Positions 1 to 8,256 of a stretch of DNA of 64,000 nt are shown here, piece by piece. The notes under the pieces were generated by a model that saw nothing but the letters and a program-made list of their open reading frames with translations, had not been told where the DNA came from and searched no databases. The DNA lies in contig NZ_CP061800.1 of NCBI RefSeq assembly GCF_017377395.1, forward strand, positions 4,733,633 through 4,797,632, in the 5' to 3' direction. Within the stretch, counting starts at the first letter, position 1; each line of letters begins with the position of its first letter. This stretch comes from Desulfonema magnum. Its GTDB lineage: Bacteria; Desulfobacterota; Desulfobacteria; Desulfobacterales; 4be13. Made by a program: the position numbers and the translations under genes.

Positions 1-62
1 CTGCTTTCGCAGGAATGACAAGCTTTTTGTTCGAATCGAGTCAGAAAACTTGATCATCGAGT
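1..62. repeat. Dispersed repeat, uninterrupted copy
   Basis: This segment (GCAGGAATGACAAGCTTTTTG followed by TTCGAATCGAGTCA and CTTGATCATCGAGTT) recurs at 6951-6977 plus 7201-7246, where it is split by a 223-bp inverted-repeat element. The copy here is the empty site. Parts of the same sequence (CTTGATTATCGAGT) are also seen near 5693 and, inverted, near 17783. It has no coding potential. Confidence 0.75.
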
Positions 63-65
63 TAT

Positions 66-153
66 AGGGGGCGAAAAACCGCTTTGCTTTATTTTCGCAC
101 GCCGGATTCAGGGGGCGAAATACCGCTTTGCTTGATTTTCGCTCTCCGGATTT
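66..153. repeat. Two tandem ~44-bp repeat units
   Basis: Two adjacent copies of a unit beginning AGGGGGCGAAA and containing ACCGCTTTGCTT and ATTTTCGC lie at about 66-109 and 110-153 and differ at only a few positions. The repeat is non-coding and sits directly downstream of the minus-strand tRNA pair. Confidence 0.7.
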
Positions 154-165
154 ATGTATCTTTAC

Positions 166-241
166 TGGAAGCAGGGGCGGGACTCGAACCCGCGACCGCC
201 TGGTTATGAGCCAGGAAAGCTGCCATCTGCTACACCCTGCA
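166..241 (-). tRNA. tRNA-fMet (CAU), initiator-like
   Basis: The minus strand folds as a 76-nt cloverleaf with encoded CCA, T-arm GCGGGTTCGAGTCCCGC and anticodon loop CTCATAA (anticodon CAU). Two traits point to the initiator: positions 1 and 72 are U and U and cannot pair, and the D stem has A11:U24 (TAGC/GCTT), the bacterial initiator signature. The anticodon stem is CCUGG/CCAGG, so the usual run of three G:C pairs next to the loop is only two, with U29:A41 as the third. An elongator Met or Ile2 tRNA is less likely but not excluded. Confidence 0.85.
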
Positions 242-254
242 TCAGTTCGTTTTC

Positions 255-345
255 TGGCGGTGAGAGAGGGATTCGAACCCCCGGAGCATGTTTATTGCCC
301 GACGGTTTAGCAAACCGCTGCCTTTAGCCGCTCGGCCATCTCACC
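255..345 (-). tRNA. tRNA-Ser (GCU)
   Basis: A 91-nt minus-strand cloverleaf: acceptor GGTGAGA pairs with TCTCACC, the anticodon arm is CGGTTTGCTAAACCG (anticodon GCU), and the long variable arm is typical of class II tRNAs. The T arm is GGGGGTTCGAATCCCTC and CCA is encoded. It lies 13 nt upstream of the initiator-like tRNA on the same strand, so the two are probably co-transcribed. Confidence 0.93.
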
Positions 346-420
346 ATAATATGTTTTGTTCTCAAAAACACGCCTAAGACGCTGGAAATGAAGGACGCAC
401 CTCTCCTCTGGTTTATTCTG

Positions 421-2315
421 CCGGGGTTTAAACTGGGGCGTCTAAATTCACTCCGATTTCTTGACTGCTTTTTGGACCATCCCTCTGACCTAAAAAAACT
501 TTATCCGCATGCCGCCTCTGAAATCTTAATTTCCGGGAGCGATTCAGCTCGATTTTCCAACTCGGTCAGGGGGCCGGTTATTTTTTTACAATTACTTGAA
601 ATATTTATATTTATAATTTTTTTTGCTCGTTTTTCGGACTCCGGAATAAACTCAGAATTTTCTGCTGTTTTATCCGAGAGTATTTCAAGACTGCCAGGGT
701 TTGCCAGGATTTTACGACGTTGTTTGGTTAAAGAAAATAAAGACTCTGAAAATTCTTGTTGCTCTCTGAGACTGATATTCATGACTCTTCGGGCATCTTC
801 TCTGGTCAGTTCACCACACATGGCGGGCATGCGCAGAGCTATGCGATTGGCGTCTTTTATCTCTCCGGTTCCATGTTGCTTTGAAACTGCGAACAGAGAC
901 TCTATATTATCAGAAGTTATTGGCATTCCTATATTTTCTAATTTAAGCTCCTTGGCAATTATGATATGTTTGTCTAACCAATTAGTAAAACCTGTACGCA
1001 CAGATGATCGCGGAGGAATGGCTTCAAGCAGCTTTTTACTTTCTTCATAAGTTTCCAGGTTAAGCCCCTTAGTTTTAAGTATTTTCTGGCATTCTGAAAG
1101 AGTACCTGAGTCGCGAAGAAAACATTCTATAAAATTTCTGCACCTCGGAATCTGATCAATGCCTGCTCGCAGCTTTGAAAGGACGGATCCCTTTGGGGCA
1201 CGACCTCTCGGAGAATGTCTGAGCAACTGAGCCGCCCAATTCACCAGGCGGCGGAGGTTCATAAATCTTGATTTTGTTGAAACCTTCGGAGGTGCAAGAC
1301 AGGCAAGAACAGTCTGTTTGAATTTTTTTGAAACTTTACCGACCGCAGAGATAAAGATATCAAACATCGGATGATTCTGATATTCATGTTTTAAAAGATT
1401 AGCGACAGTGTGTGATATATCGTCAATGCTGACACTGGGAAGGCCTTGTTCCGCCAAAAGCCTGGTAGCTTTGGCAAGGTCTGTTCCTCCGTCTTTGAGA
1501 TATGCTACCGGCATTCCCCCGATACCGATAACTTTTTTCAAAAAATCAGCTATGGCCTCACCAGTCCAGGATACTGCTACTGAAACAGCAACGCAGTTTA
1601 CATCTTTAAGAGTAGGAGCGGTTTCATTCAAATCATGATGGTTAGCATTCAATGACAGCAAAGTAAGAATTTTACCTTTTCCTAAGGCAATACTGATATC
1701 TATTATATAAACAAAGCCGTTGGAAAACGGATTGCTGTTAATTTCAGCCCCGCGCAGCGGGACGGCATTTCGGAGTCTTGCTACGGATAATCGGGTGACC
1801 CAGTTAATAATTGTCTGAACACATGGGACTTTTGTTATTCCCAAGTAATCAGCAAGAACTCTGAGAACTCTCGGTACCGCTCGGAAACTTATATGAGCAA
1901 CTATAAAAAGCTTCAAACAAATATAGATAAGTTCTTCTTTGTTGTGAACAGGCTGAGTATTTTTCTGACGTTCTTTTTCCAGTTGTTTTCTGGCTTCATC
2001 GGCATCTTTCTTGTATTTATCACGCTCTTTTTTAATACGGCGCTTTTCTTTTTCATGATAACGTGCATTCTTGCCACGTTCAATCGCTTTTTTCTTCCAG
2101 TTATCTCTGCTTTTTATCAATTTGGACTTTGAACTCATAATAATCCTCGTAATTTTATTAATATTGACATAATAGTATGGTAAATATGTTAAAATAACAA
2201 TCAAACTATATATTATCAAGATGAATCTATAATTGATTACATGAAGAGGTCCAAATTGTAGTTAAAAAAATTAAGCCAAAAAGGCTGTTTTTAGACGCCC
2301 CAGGTTTAAACCCGG
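421..2315 (-). mobile_element. Insertion sequence with ~26-bp terminal inverted repeats
   Basis: The left end (421-446) begins CCGGGGTTTAAACTGGGGCG and continues TCTAAA. The right end (2290-2315) is its reverse complement apart from one indel near the outer edge. Between them lies a single minus-strand transposase gene, giving an element of about 1.9 kb. No clear target-site duplication was found in the flanks, so the exact outer limits are uncertain by a few bases. Confidence 0.75.
501..2138 (-). CDS. DDE-type transposase, family not assigned
   Basis: The product (545 aa from this start) begins MSSKSKLIKSRDNWKKKA, a lysine/arginine-rich coiled coil of about 70 residues that may bind DNA. 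The middle carries aspartate-centred blocks that look like a DDE catalytic core: YIIDISIALGKGK, YLKDGGTDLAKA and SIDDISHTVANLLKHEYQNH, with a later glutamate in SDNIESLFAVSKQHGTG. I chose the ATG at 2138 because GAGGATT lies just upstream; the frame is open for 27 more codons but those encode a hydrophobic stretch without a ribosome site. The gene fills the insertion sequence bounded at 421 and 2315. It appears intact. The transposase assignment rests on context plus the acidic blocks; I do not recognise the named IS family. Confidence 0.75.
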   Translation of the reverse strand: MSSKSKLIKSRDNWKKKAIERGKNARYHEKEKRRIKKERDKYKKDADEARKQLEKERQKNTQPVHNKEELIYICLKLFIVAHISFRAVPRVLRVLADYLGITKVPCVQTIINWVTRLSVARLRNAVPLRGAEINSNPFSNGFVYIIDISIALGKGKILTLLSLNANHHDLNETAPTLKDVNCVAVSVAVSWTGEAIADFLKKVIGIGGMPVAYLKDGGTDLAKATRLLAEQGLPSVSIDDISHTVANLLKHEYQNHPMFDIFISAVGKVSKKFKQTVLACLAPPKVSTKSRFMNLRRLVNWAAQLLRHSPRGRAPKGSVLSKLRAGIDQIPRCRNFIECFLRDSGTLSECQKILKTKGLNLETYEESKKLLEAIPPRSSVRTGFTNWLDKHIIIAKELKLENIGMPITSDNIESLFAVSKQHGTGEIKDANRIALRMPAMCGELTREDARRVMNISLREQQEFSESLFSLTKQRRKILANPGSLEILSDKTAENSEFIPESEKRAKKIININISSNCKKITGPLTELENRAESLPEIKISEAACG

Positions 2316-2331
2316 GACGCACAGTTATTAA

Positions 2332-2502
2332 GACATAGGGAATCCCGTCATTGAGCTACAAAAACACACCTGTCTTCCGGAGTTCGAAAACAGAGCGGAG
2401 CGATTTTTTGCACAAGCACATCTCACCAGCGACAAACATTCTCTTAAAAGCCATATTTCCTGGGATGAAGCTCTCCGCATTGCAAACCTGGCAGCCGAGT
2501 GA
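2332..2502 (+). pseudogene. Possible C-terminal gene fragment next to the insertion sequence
   Basis: An open stretch of 56 codons without a start ends at TGA 2500-2502 and reads ...LPEFENRAERFF... and ...HISWDEALRIANLAAE. The composition is protein-like, and it begins just outside the right end of the insertion sequence, so it may be the tail of an interrupted gene. I do not recognise it, and the sequence left of the insertion (before 421) shows no matching N-terminal part. It may be chance. Confidence 0.3.
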
Positions 2503-2653
2503 GATTATTTAATTCGCAGCTGTCACCCTGGATTAAAAAATACACACCAAGCGAAAAATAAGTTTTTGCTCTGATAGCTTATCTCCAATGGCTTTGAGAT
2601 TAATAGTCCGTTGCACTCCTCATTGATCTGACGGATCAAAATTATCCCATAAA

Positions 2654-2695
2654 AAAAGCCCCTTTCAGTATGTTCGGATACCGAAAGGGGCTTTT
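2654..2695. terminator. Strong bidirectional intrinsic terminator
   Basis: An 18-bp stem with a single mismatch: AAAAGCCCCTTTCAGTAT pairs with ATACCGAAAGGGGCTTTT around loop GTTCGG. A-rich sequence precedes it and T-rich sequence follows, so it can act on either strand. Confidence 0.8.
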
Positions 2696-3183
2696 ATAAC
2701 ATACTAAAATATAACATTACTTCATAGATTCGCCTCCTTCCGGTAACATTGCACAGCTCAGGTAACTGCTGAAATCAGAGGTCAGGGAGAGCATACTCCT
2801 CTCCCCACTCACCTGATAACTGTAATCGGATATTTGTATGAAGTTATGTCTCAAATAAATTTTCATTTCGCCTTAATTTATTATATGCAGTGTTATTTGT
2901 TATTCGTCTCTCTCAAACTTGGGAGAGTTTTTCTCCTCAATTGTTAAGAGGTACTATAAACCACCTGAAAATAAAAAGCAAGTAAAAAATGTCCTAATGA
3001 ACGTGAGTTCGAGAAAAATTCCCAGGAACGCCTGATTTCACGCCGGAGGATGAGAATGACGCGGATATTCTGGGAACGAGAAGTTTCCTTATACTTTTTG
3101 CGAAAATGCACTTTTATCCATCCGTGCTTCCCCTGATAATCTCCCATTTTTTTTTCGTAAAAGAGGAGGAGAATCACGAAGAT
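2696..3183. other. Intergenic region with no supported gene
   Basis: No convincing reading frame is present. A GGGAGAG...CTCTCCCC near-palindrome lies around 2784-2805. The short open frames here lack ribosome sites and family resemblance. Confidence 0.5.
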
Positions 3184-4158
3184 TTATCTATCAAATTTTT
3201 CCTGATACTCAGGAATTTGTATCATCGGCGGTCTTTCAAAATTTTCAATTTTAAAAATATCCGGTTTAATCTCGTCCTTTACAAGATTGTACTGGATCAT
3301 TTCATCGAAAACATCTTGTCTGATATCCAGTCTCCCAAGTTTTTCAATGCGATTCAGAAACGTTTTAATAATGGCAAAAGCCATGCGTCCCAGTGCTTTG
3401 GTGTCCTGATTTTTATGAACTCGCCTGTCAAGATCAACCTGCGCCATCACATCAAGTCCCCATTTTTCATAAATATCAAGAATCATGCTGGTTTCAACCC
3501 CATATCCGGTGGGAAAAGATATTTTTTCAAAAACCTCTCTGAATCCGGCATATTCACCGGAAAGCGGCTGGAGTATCTGTGTAAGCCTCGGAAAAAAAAG
3601 AGAAAGCAATGGTCTTATCACAAGTTCCGTGACCCTGCCGCCTCCGGTTGCCCTGAATTTCTCATCCCCAAAGGAAATCGGCCTGTCATAAAAGGCTTTG
3701 GTGAATTTGATATCATCTGAAAGGAGAAGCGGGCCTAACAGCCCGTAAGCAAACCGATGATGGATATTCTTTATGTCAGCGTCAATATAAAGGATGATAT
3801 CACCGCTCGTAATATAGAGCGCTTTCCAGAGATTTTCTCCCTTGCCTTTGAATTTTTCAAGATCAGGCAGAATATCATTTGCTTCATAAACCCCTACATC
3901 ATAAGCTTTGGCAATTTCTCTTGTTTTATCGGCGGAACCCGAATCAATGACAACAATTTCATCTAACAGCGGATAACGCGTCATCAGTTCTGATTTTAAG
4001 ATGATAATTTCTTTTGCAATTGTTTTTTCCTCGTTCAGCGTGGGAAGACATAAAGATATTGAAAGATTTTTTTTTTCTTTTTCCTCTACCAGACATCTGA
4101 TATCCCTGAACTCAGAATGATGGAAGGTATTTTTTTTCATCCAGTCGTTATTATTCAT
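3184..4158 (-). CDS. Glucosyl-3-phosphoglycerate synthase-like glycosyltransferase (GT-A fold)
   Basis: A 324-aa cytoplasmic glycosyltransferase. After about 35 residues comes a GT-A nucleotide-sugar domain: SLCLPTLNEEKTIAKE, then EIVVIDSGSADKT, then GKGENLWKALYITSGDIILYIDADI with the metal-binding DAD. Later LQPLSGEYAGFREVFE and GYGVETSMILDIYEKWGLD match the acceptor-side motifs I know from GpgS (family GT81), which makes glucosyl-3-phosphoglycerate from NDP-glucose and 3-phosphoglycerate, a precursor of the compatible solute glucosylglycerate. The ATG at 4158 is preceded by GAGGAG. It overlaps the end of the upstream hydrolase gene by 8 bp, so the two are probably translated together. No partner phosphatase gene (GpgP) is seen nearby. 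A mannosyl analogue is possible. Confidence 0.72.
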   Translation of the reverse strand: MNNNDWMKKNTFHHSEFRDIRCLVEEKEKKNLSISLCLPTLNEEKTIAKEIIILKSELMTRYPLLDEIVVIDSGSADKTREIAKAYDVGVYEANDILPDLEKFKGKGENLWKALYITSGDIILYIDADIKNIHHRFAYGLLGPLLLSDDIKFTKAFYDRPISFGDEKFRATGGGRVTELVIRPLLSLFFPRLTQILQPLSGEYAGFREVFEKISFPTGYGVETSMILDIYEKWGLDVMAQVDLDRRVHKNQDTKALGRMAFAIIKTFLNRIEKLGRLDIRQDVFDEMIQYNLVKDEIKPDIFKIENFERPPMIQIPEYQEKFDR

Positions 4159-5308
4159 CACAAACTCCTCTGTCTATGGCCATAAGCACACCTAAAACCT
4201 GAGTGATCCCCTTATACATCGGCTCAATTTTGATGGTTGCGTTTTCCTGATGGAAATGATCTCCGTGGGTAATTCCCAAAGTGACTGCCGGAATATTACG
4301 GGAAAGAAAAACGGACAATTCCGATTCACTGGGTTCGCTGACCGGTTTTAAACTCAGCTTTTTCATAACTGCGACAGCATTTTTTACCAGCGGATGGTTG
4401 TATGCTAATCTGGCTGCTTTCTGATTACTTATGGTTCTGAGCTTTAGTTCAACCTCATATTCATGACTGTAACCGTTGACAATATCTTGAATCTCATTAA
4501 AAATGACTTTTACCATTTCATCAGACTTACTTTGTATCTCAAAGCCCAGTTTAGCGTCATAAGCAATAGTACCATGCTTATAACCACCTGATATTTTACC
4601 AATAATTACTCTTGCCCGTGGTCTCTGAGGCAAACGCATTGCCAGTATTTCATTAATGACTTCATTTAATGTCAGTATGGCGTTTGGTTTGAATTTATGC
4701 TCCCATCCGTCATCTCTGGATATATTGCACTCCACTTCACATCGGATCATCCCGTCAGAATAATAGTTAAGTCTGCCAAGCTCACCACTCTCTAAGCAAA
4801 CCGCTCCTCTTACGGGGCCGCTCCATGTTTGCAGAAGATGTCTGATTCCCGCCAGGTTCCCCTTTCCTATTGATTGTATCACACCAGAGAGAACAATGTC
4901 AGATTCGAAACGAATATCTAACCTTCGAAAAATTTCTGGCAAAGAAGCCAGTACACCGACACCGGCTGAATTATCTAAAATCCCCGGGCCGGTAATTGAG
5001 TTTTCTGTAATGGCAAAACTATGATCACTGTCCTTATTAAAAAATGTATCAAGGTGCGCAACCACAAAAATCGGCGGCTTGGTTTCTGATGTTCCTCTGA
5101 TGATTCCGACAGGATTTCCATAACTGTCTGTAGCGCATTCGTCAACCTGGAATTCAGCCATCCGTTCCAACAAAAAATCAGCACGTTTCTTTTCTTGAAA
5201 CGTGGGGGAGGGTATCTGGCCGATTAATACAATGTTCGTAATAATAATCTCTCCAATGCGCCTGATTGCCTTAGCAAAGGAGGGGAGTTCATCAAGATAA
5301 TCATTCAT
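4151..5308 (-). CDS. M20/M42-like metallohydrolase, possibly lacking the catalytic acid
   Basis: A 385-aa protein with the layout of zinc aminopeptidases. A first metal-ligand block VVAHLDTFF (HxD) is followed by GPGILDNSAGVGVLASL with the bridging aspartate. A glutamate-bearing CLESGELGRLNYYSDG follows, then a dimerisation-type insert, and near the end GITHGDHFHQEN with a final histidine. The usual paired glutamates after the second block (as in TxQEE or TTDEE) are not visible; the segment reads SGVIQSIGKGNLAGIRHLL. If real, that would remove the general base. ATG 5308 is used because AAAGGAACC precedes it; the TTG five codons upstream would bury that site. It overlaps the glycosyltransferase downstream. 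The role in this operon is unclear. Confidence 0.7.
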   Translation of the reverse strand: MNDYLDELPSFAKAIRRIGEIIITNIVLIGQIPSPTFQEKKRADFLLERMAEFQVDECATDSYGNPVGIIRGTSETKPPIFVVAHLDTFFNKDSDHSFAITENSITGPGILDNSAGVGVLASLPEIFRRLDIRFESDIVLSGVIQSIGKGNLAGIRHLLQTWSGPVRGAVCLESGELGRLNYYSDGMIRCEVECNISRDDGWEHKFKPNAILTLNEVINEILAMRLPQRPRARVIIGKISGGYKHGTIAYDAKLGFEIQSKSDEMVKVIFNEIQDIVNGYSHEYEVELKLRTISNQKAARLAYNHPLVKNAVAVMKKLSLKPVSEPSESELSVFLSRNIPAVTLGITHGDHFHQENATIKIEPMYKGITQVLGVLMAIDRGVCDE

Positions 5309-5547
5309 TCCGGTTCCTTTCAATCCCCTGGTATTGTTATTTTAAGTTTTAGATAGGTTCAGTTCTGTAAGACCGTGAAAGACAATTTCAGATCGGTAAA
5401 TCATTCCTCCTGATCATGGAAAAACAATGAACTGAGATTATGATAAAAGCAAAAAAATAACATTCACTTATAACAAAGCACATAAAAATGTAATCAGGAG
5501 ATTCCTGATTTTAGGGTTCGAAATTCCTGAAAATGAAAATTCAGGCG

Positions 5548-5711
5548 ATTCCGAAAAAGAACATACTGGGGCATAAACCCGTAAGGGCAGCCTATTTGTA
5601 GCAGCAGGTTCGGCAGGTCCTGACAAGCCCCGTAAGGGCGGCATATTCACAGCATGATTTGCTACAAATATGCCGCCCCTACGGGGCTTTGACAACTTGA
5701 TTATCGAGTAT
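5548..5711. repeat. Palindromic repeat cluster (CCCGTAAGGGCGGCATATT type)
   Basis: Copies of CCCGTAAGGGC plus GCATATT occur at about 5577-5597 and 5627-5648, and an inverted copy (AATATGCCGCCCCTACGGGG) follows at about 5667-5686. The same palindromic core fills the inverted-repeat elements at 40796-40921 and 61824-62048. The region ends in CTTGATTATCGAGT. The remaining gap sequence (5309-5547) shows nothing else. Confidence 0.7.
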
Positions 5712-5755
5712 AAGAAATCCTTGCAGCAAAGCGTCTGAGGGACTATTGGTTCTGA

Positions 5756-6784
5756 CTAACCGAATGATATGTTATAATAATTTTTATACCAGGAAACAAA
5801 ACGTTCTATTCCTGTTTCAATGGGAGTGGCGGGTTTAAAACCGACATCTTTTATCAGATCATCAATATCCGCATACGTCGCAGGCACATCCCCGGCCTGA
5901 AGATCGAGAAATTCCTTTTCCGCAGTTTTCCCGAGTGCGCTTTCAATGACCTCGATAAATTTCATCAGCTCCACAGGCTGATTATTTCCGATATTGTAAA
6001 TTTTGTACGGAACATATGAAGTTCCGGGATCAGGAGCATCCCCTGTCCATTCTGGATTTGATTCCGGCAATTTTCCCATAACTCTGATGACCCCTTCCAC
6101 AATATCATCAATGTATGTGAAATCCCGTTTCATTTTGCCATGATTAAAAACCTTGATGGGTTTTCCCTCTAAGATCGCCTTTGTAAACAGAAAAAGTGCC
6201 ATGTCAGGCCGTCCCCAGGGACCATAAACTGTGAAGAATCTGAGACCGGTGCAGGGGAGGCCATATAAATGACTGTAGGTATGCGCCATCAGCTCATTTG
6301 CTTTTTTAGAAGCCGCGTACAGAGAGACCGGATGATCCACATTATGATGCACGGAAAAAGGCATTTTTGTATTTGCCCCATATACAGAACTGGACGAAGC
6401 AAACACCAGGTGTTTGGCTGCATTGTGTCTGCAACATTCAAGGAGATTCACAAACCCTACAAGGTTTGAATCCACATACGCATGAGGATTTTCCAATGAA
6501 TACCGGACCCCTGCCTGAGCCGCAAGATTGACCACAACATCAAATGGCGTATCTTTAAAAATTTTCTCCAATGCCGCTCTGTCGGAAAGATCTGCCTTAA
6601 AAAAAGAAAAGCCTGAAGATGAGTTAAGCTTCTCAAGCCGAGCCTGTTTGAGACTCACATCATAATAATCATTTAAATTATCAATACCCGTGACATGGCA
6701 GTCAGCTTCCAAAAGCCGTTTTGACAAGTGAAACCCGATAAACCCGGCAGCGCCGGTAACAAGTACGCTCTTAAAATTCATCAT
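5756..6784 (-). CDS. UDP-glucuronate 4-epimerase-like NAD-dependent epimerase
   Basis: A 342-aa extended short-chain dehydrogenase. The N-terminal Rossmann motif is VTGAAGFIGFHLSKRL. The block GIDNLNDYYDVSLKQARL is characteristic of CapI/LspL-type UDP-glucuronate 4-epimerases, which interconvert UDP-glucuronate and UDP-galacturonate for surface polysaccharide. The catalytic set is present: SSSSVYG and YAASKKANE (YxxxK). RFFTVYGPWGRPDMALFLFTK is a typical substrate-loop motif. Length matches the family. The start is one of two adjacent ATG codons after AAGGAG; the frame is also open one TTG earlier. A second, different epimerase lies 505 bp upstream on the same strand, and repeats separate them, so they need not be one operon. 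Confidence 0.85.
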   Translation of the reverse strand: MMNFKSVLVTGAAGFIGFHLSKRLLEADCHVTGIDNLNDYYDVSLKQARLEKLNSSSGFSFFKADLSDRAALEKIFKDTPFDVVVNLAAQAGVRYSLENPHAYVDSNLVGFVNLLECCRHNAAKHLVFASSSSVYGANTKMPFSVHHNVDHPVSLYAASKKANELMAHTYSHLYGLPCTGLRFFTVYGPWGRPDMALFLFTKAILEGKPIKVFNHGKMKRDFTYIDDIVEGVIRVMGKLPESNPEWTGDAPDPGTSYVPYKIYNIGNNQPVELMKFIEVIESALGKTAEKEFLDLQAGDVPATYADIDDLIKDVGFKPATPIETGIERFVSWYKNYYNISFG

Positions 6785-6977
6785 CAATCTCCTTTAACTC
6801 GGTGTTCAAGTTTTTTCTGTCATTCCGTTCGACGACTCGACTGAACTCGCCGAAGTCTGAGTTCACGCCGAAGCCTGAGTTCACGCCGAAGCCTGCGAAA
6901 CCAGGAATCCGCAGATCCCGGAACGCCGCATCGGCCAAAAACAGATTCCTGCTTTCGCAGGAATGACAAGCTTTTTG

Positions 6978-7200
6978 CTGATTATAACGAATTTTGGGAC
7001 GGCTCGTTTCGACAAGCTCAACGACCGGATCCGGGCGGATCCGGGCGGATCCGGGCGGATCCGCCCGGATCAACGAGCGGTTTTCGTTTTTTACCCGCCC
7101 CGGGCCTGTCCGGGGACCTTTCGGAGAATCCGGAACATATGTCTTTTTTCCGTGTGTTCCGCGATTTTCCCGGGGCCTCCCCAAAATTCGTTATAATCAG
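6978..7200. mobile_element. Small inverted-repeat element (MITE-like), family 1 copy A
   Basis: The ends are CTGATTATAACGAATTTTGG (left) and its reverse complement (right). The flanks are GCTTTTTG and GTTTTTTG, an 8-bp target duplication with one mismatch. Removing the element and one flank recreates the continuous repeat seen at 1-62. The interior holds a GGATCCGGGC array and no gene. Related copies with 8-bp duplications lie at 40796-40921 and 61824-62048. Confidence 0.85.
7024..7070. repeat. GGATCCGGGC tandem/palindromic array
   Basis: Three direct copies of GGATCCGGGC run into the inverted form GGATCCGCCCGGATC. Each unit contains a GGATCC palindrome, so the whole can fold into several alternative hairpins. 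It lies inside the family 1 copy A element. Confidence 0.8.
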
Positions 7201-7265
7201 GTTTTTTGTTCGAATCGGGTCAAAAAAACTTGATCATCGAGTTTAAATGAGAAATGAGAAGTGAA

Positions 7266-7301
7266 AGAAATTCCTCAATTCTCAATTCTCAATTCTCAAT
7301 T
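7266..7301. repeat. Heptanucleotide tandem repeat (ATTCTCA)
   Basis: Four copies of a 7-bp unit, AATTCTC/ATTCTCA, run into the 3' end of the minus-strand epimerase gene at 7289, so the array supplies the last few codons of that gene. Confidence 0.75.
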
Positions 7302-8230
7302 CCCATAAGTGTGGCTTCAAGACCTTTTTCAAATGAATATTCCGGTTCAAATCCGAGTAAAGATTTTGCGTGGTCAATATTTGCCACGGACTCCCGAATA
7401 TCTCCTGCTCTTGCCGGACGATATTCCGGTTCAATATCCAGGTCAGACATACCACAGACCATTTTCCAGAGCTGATTGATGCTCACGAAACTGCCGGTTC
7501 CGATGTTAAATTTCTCACCGCTTACGCCATCGGAGCTTGCTGCGAGCAAATTCGCTTTGACAACATCTTTTACAAATATAAAATCCCTGTACTGAGTTCC
7601 GTCGCCATAAATCAGCGGTGCTTCTTTTGAAGCTGCTTTTTTCATAAAAATGGATATGACACCGGAATACGGCGATGAAGGGTCCTGCCTCGGGCCATAG
7701 ACATTAAAATAGCGCAGACAGACCGTTTCAAGTTTATACAGATCATGAAAAAGGCGGGCATGAAATTCTCCGGTGAGCTTTTGAACAGCATACGGGCTGA
7801 ACGGCTTGGGATTCATTGTTTCGCGTTTTGGCAACTCCGGGTCATCCCCGTAAATCGCACATGAACTGGCAAGCACCACCCGTTTTACATTGTTTCTGCG
7901 TGCGGTTTCAAGGACGAGAAGCGTTCCCATGTCATTTACCATGGCAGACTCAACCGGGTCTTCCACAGTCTGAGGCACGGAAACCACTGCCGCCTGATGA
8001 AATATCACGTTACAGCCTTTTACTGCTTTTGTTAAAATTTCTGAGTCCCGTATATCTCCTTTGTAAAATGTGATCTGGTTTTTGACATGCTCCAGGTTGG
8101 AAAGGTTGCCTGTTGAAAGGTTGTCAAGCACTGTTACCGCGCATCCTCGGGCTAACAGTGCGTCAACAATATGAGAACCGATAAATCCGGCTCCGCCAGT
8201 GACAAGCGCATTTTTAAAATGAATGTCCAT
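7289..8230 (-). CDS. NAD-dependent sugar-nucleotide epimerase (GalE/WbpP-like)
   Basis: A 313-aa extended short-chain dehydrogenase beginning MDIHFKNALVTGGAGFIGSH, the NAD-binding TGGAGFIGSH. VLDNLSTG is the typical next block of UDP-glucose/UDP-N-acetylglucosamine 4-epimerases. The catalytic motifs are ASSCAIYG and YAVQKLTGE (YxxxK), followed by RYFNVYGPRQDPSSPYSGVI, common in WbpP-type enzymes. The likely role is supply of galactose-type or uronic-acid precursors for surface polysaccharide; exact substrate cannot be read. The final residues (LMGIEN) are encoded by the edge of a heptanucleotide repeat, which may have altered the original C-terminus. The ribosome site before ATG 8230 is weak (GAGATTGTT). 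Confidence 0.85.
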   Translation of the reverse strand: MDIHFKNALVTGGAGFIGSHIVDALLARGCAVTVLDNLSTGNLSNLEHVKNQITFYKGDIRDSEILTKAVKGCNVIFHQAAVVSVPQTVEDPVESAMVNDMGTLLVLETARRNNVKRVVLASSCAIYGDDPELPKRETMNPKPFSPYAVQKLTGEFHARLFHDLYKLETVCLRYFNVYGPRQDPSSPYSGVISIFMKKAASKEAPLIYGDGTQYRDFIFVKDVVKANLLAASSDGVSGEKFNIGTGSFVSINQLWKMVCGMSDLDIEPEYRPARAGDIRESVANIDHAKSLLGFEPEYSFEKGLEATLMGIEN

Positions 8231-8256
8231 AACAATCTCTAATAGTTAAAAGTTTA

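Noticed and set aside
388..1050. Plus-strand 220-aa frame over the first insertion sequence
   Set aside because: It lies entirely opposite the transposase gene and has low-complexity composition with no ribosome site.
2944..3177. 77-aa minus-strand frame
   Set aside because: No ribosome site, no family resemblance; beside a gene in the more credible frame.
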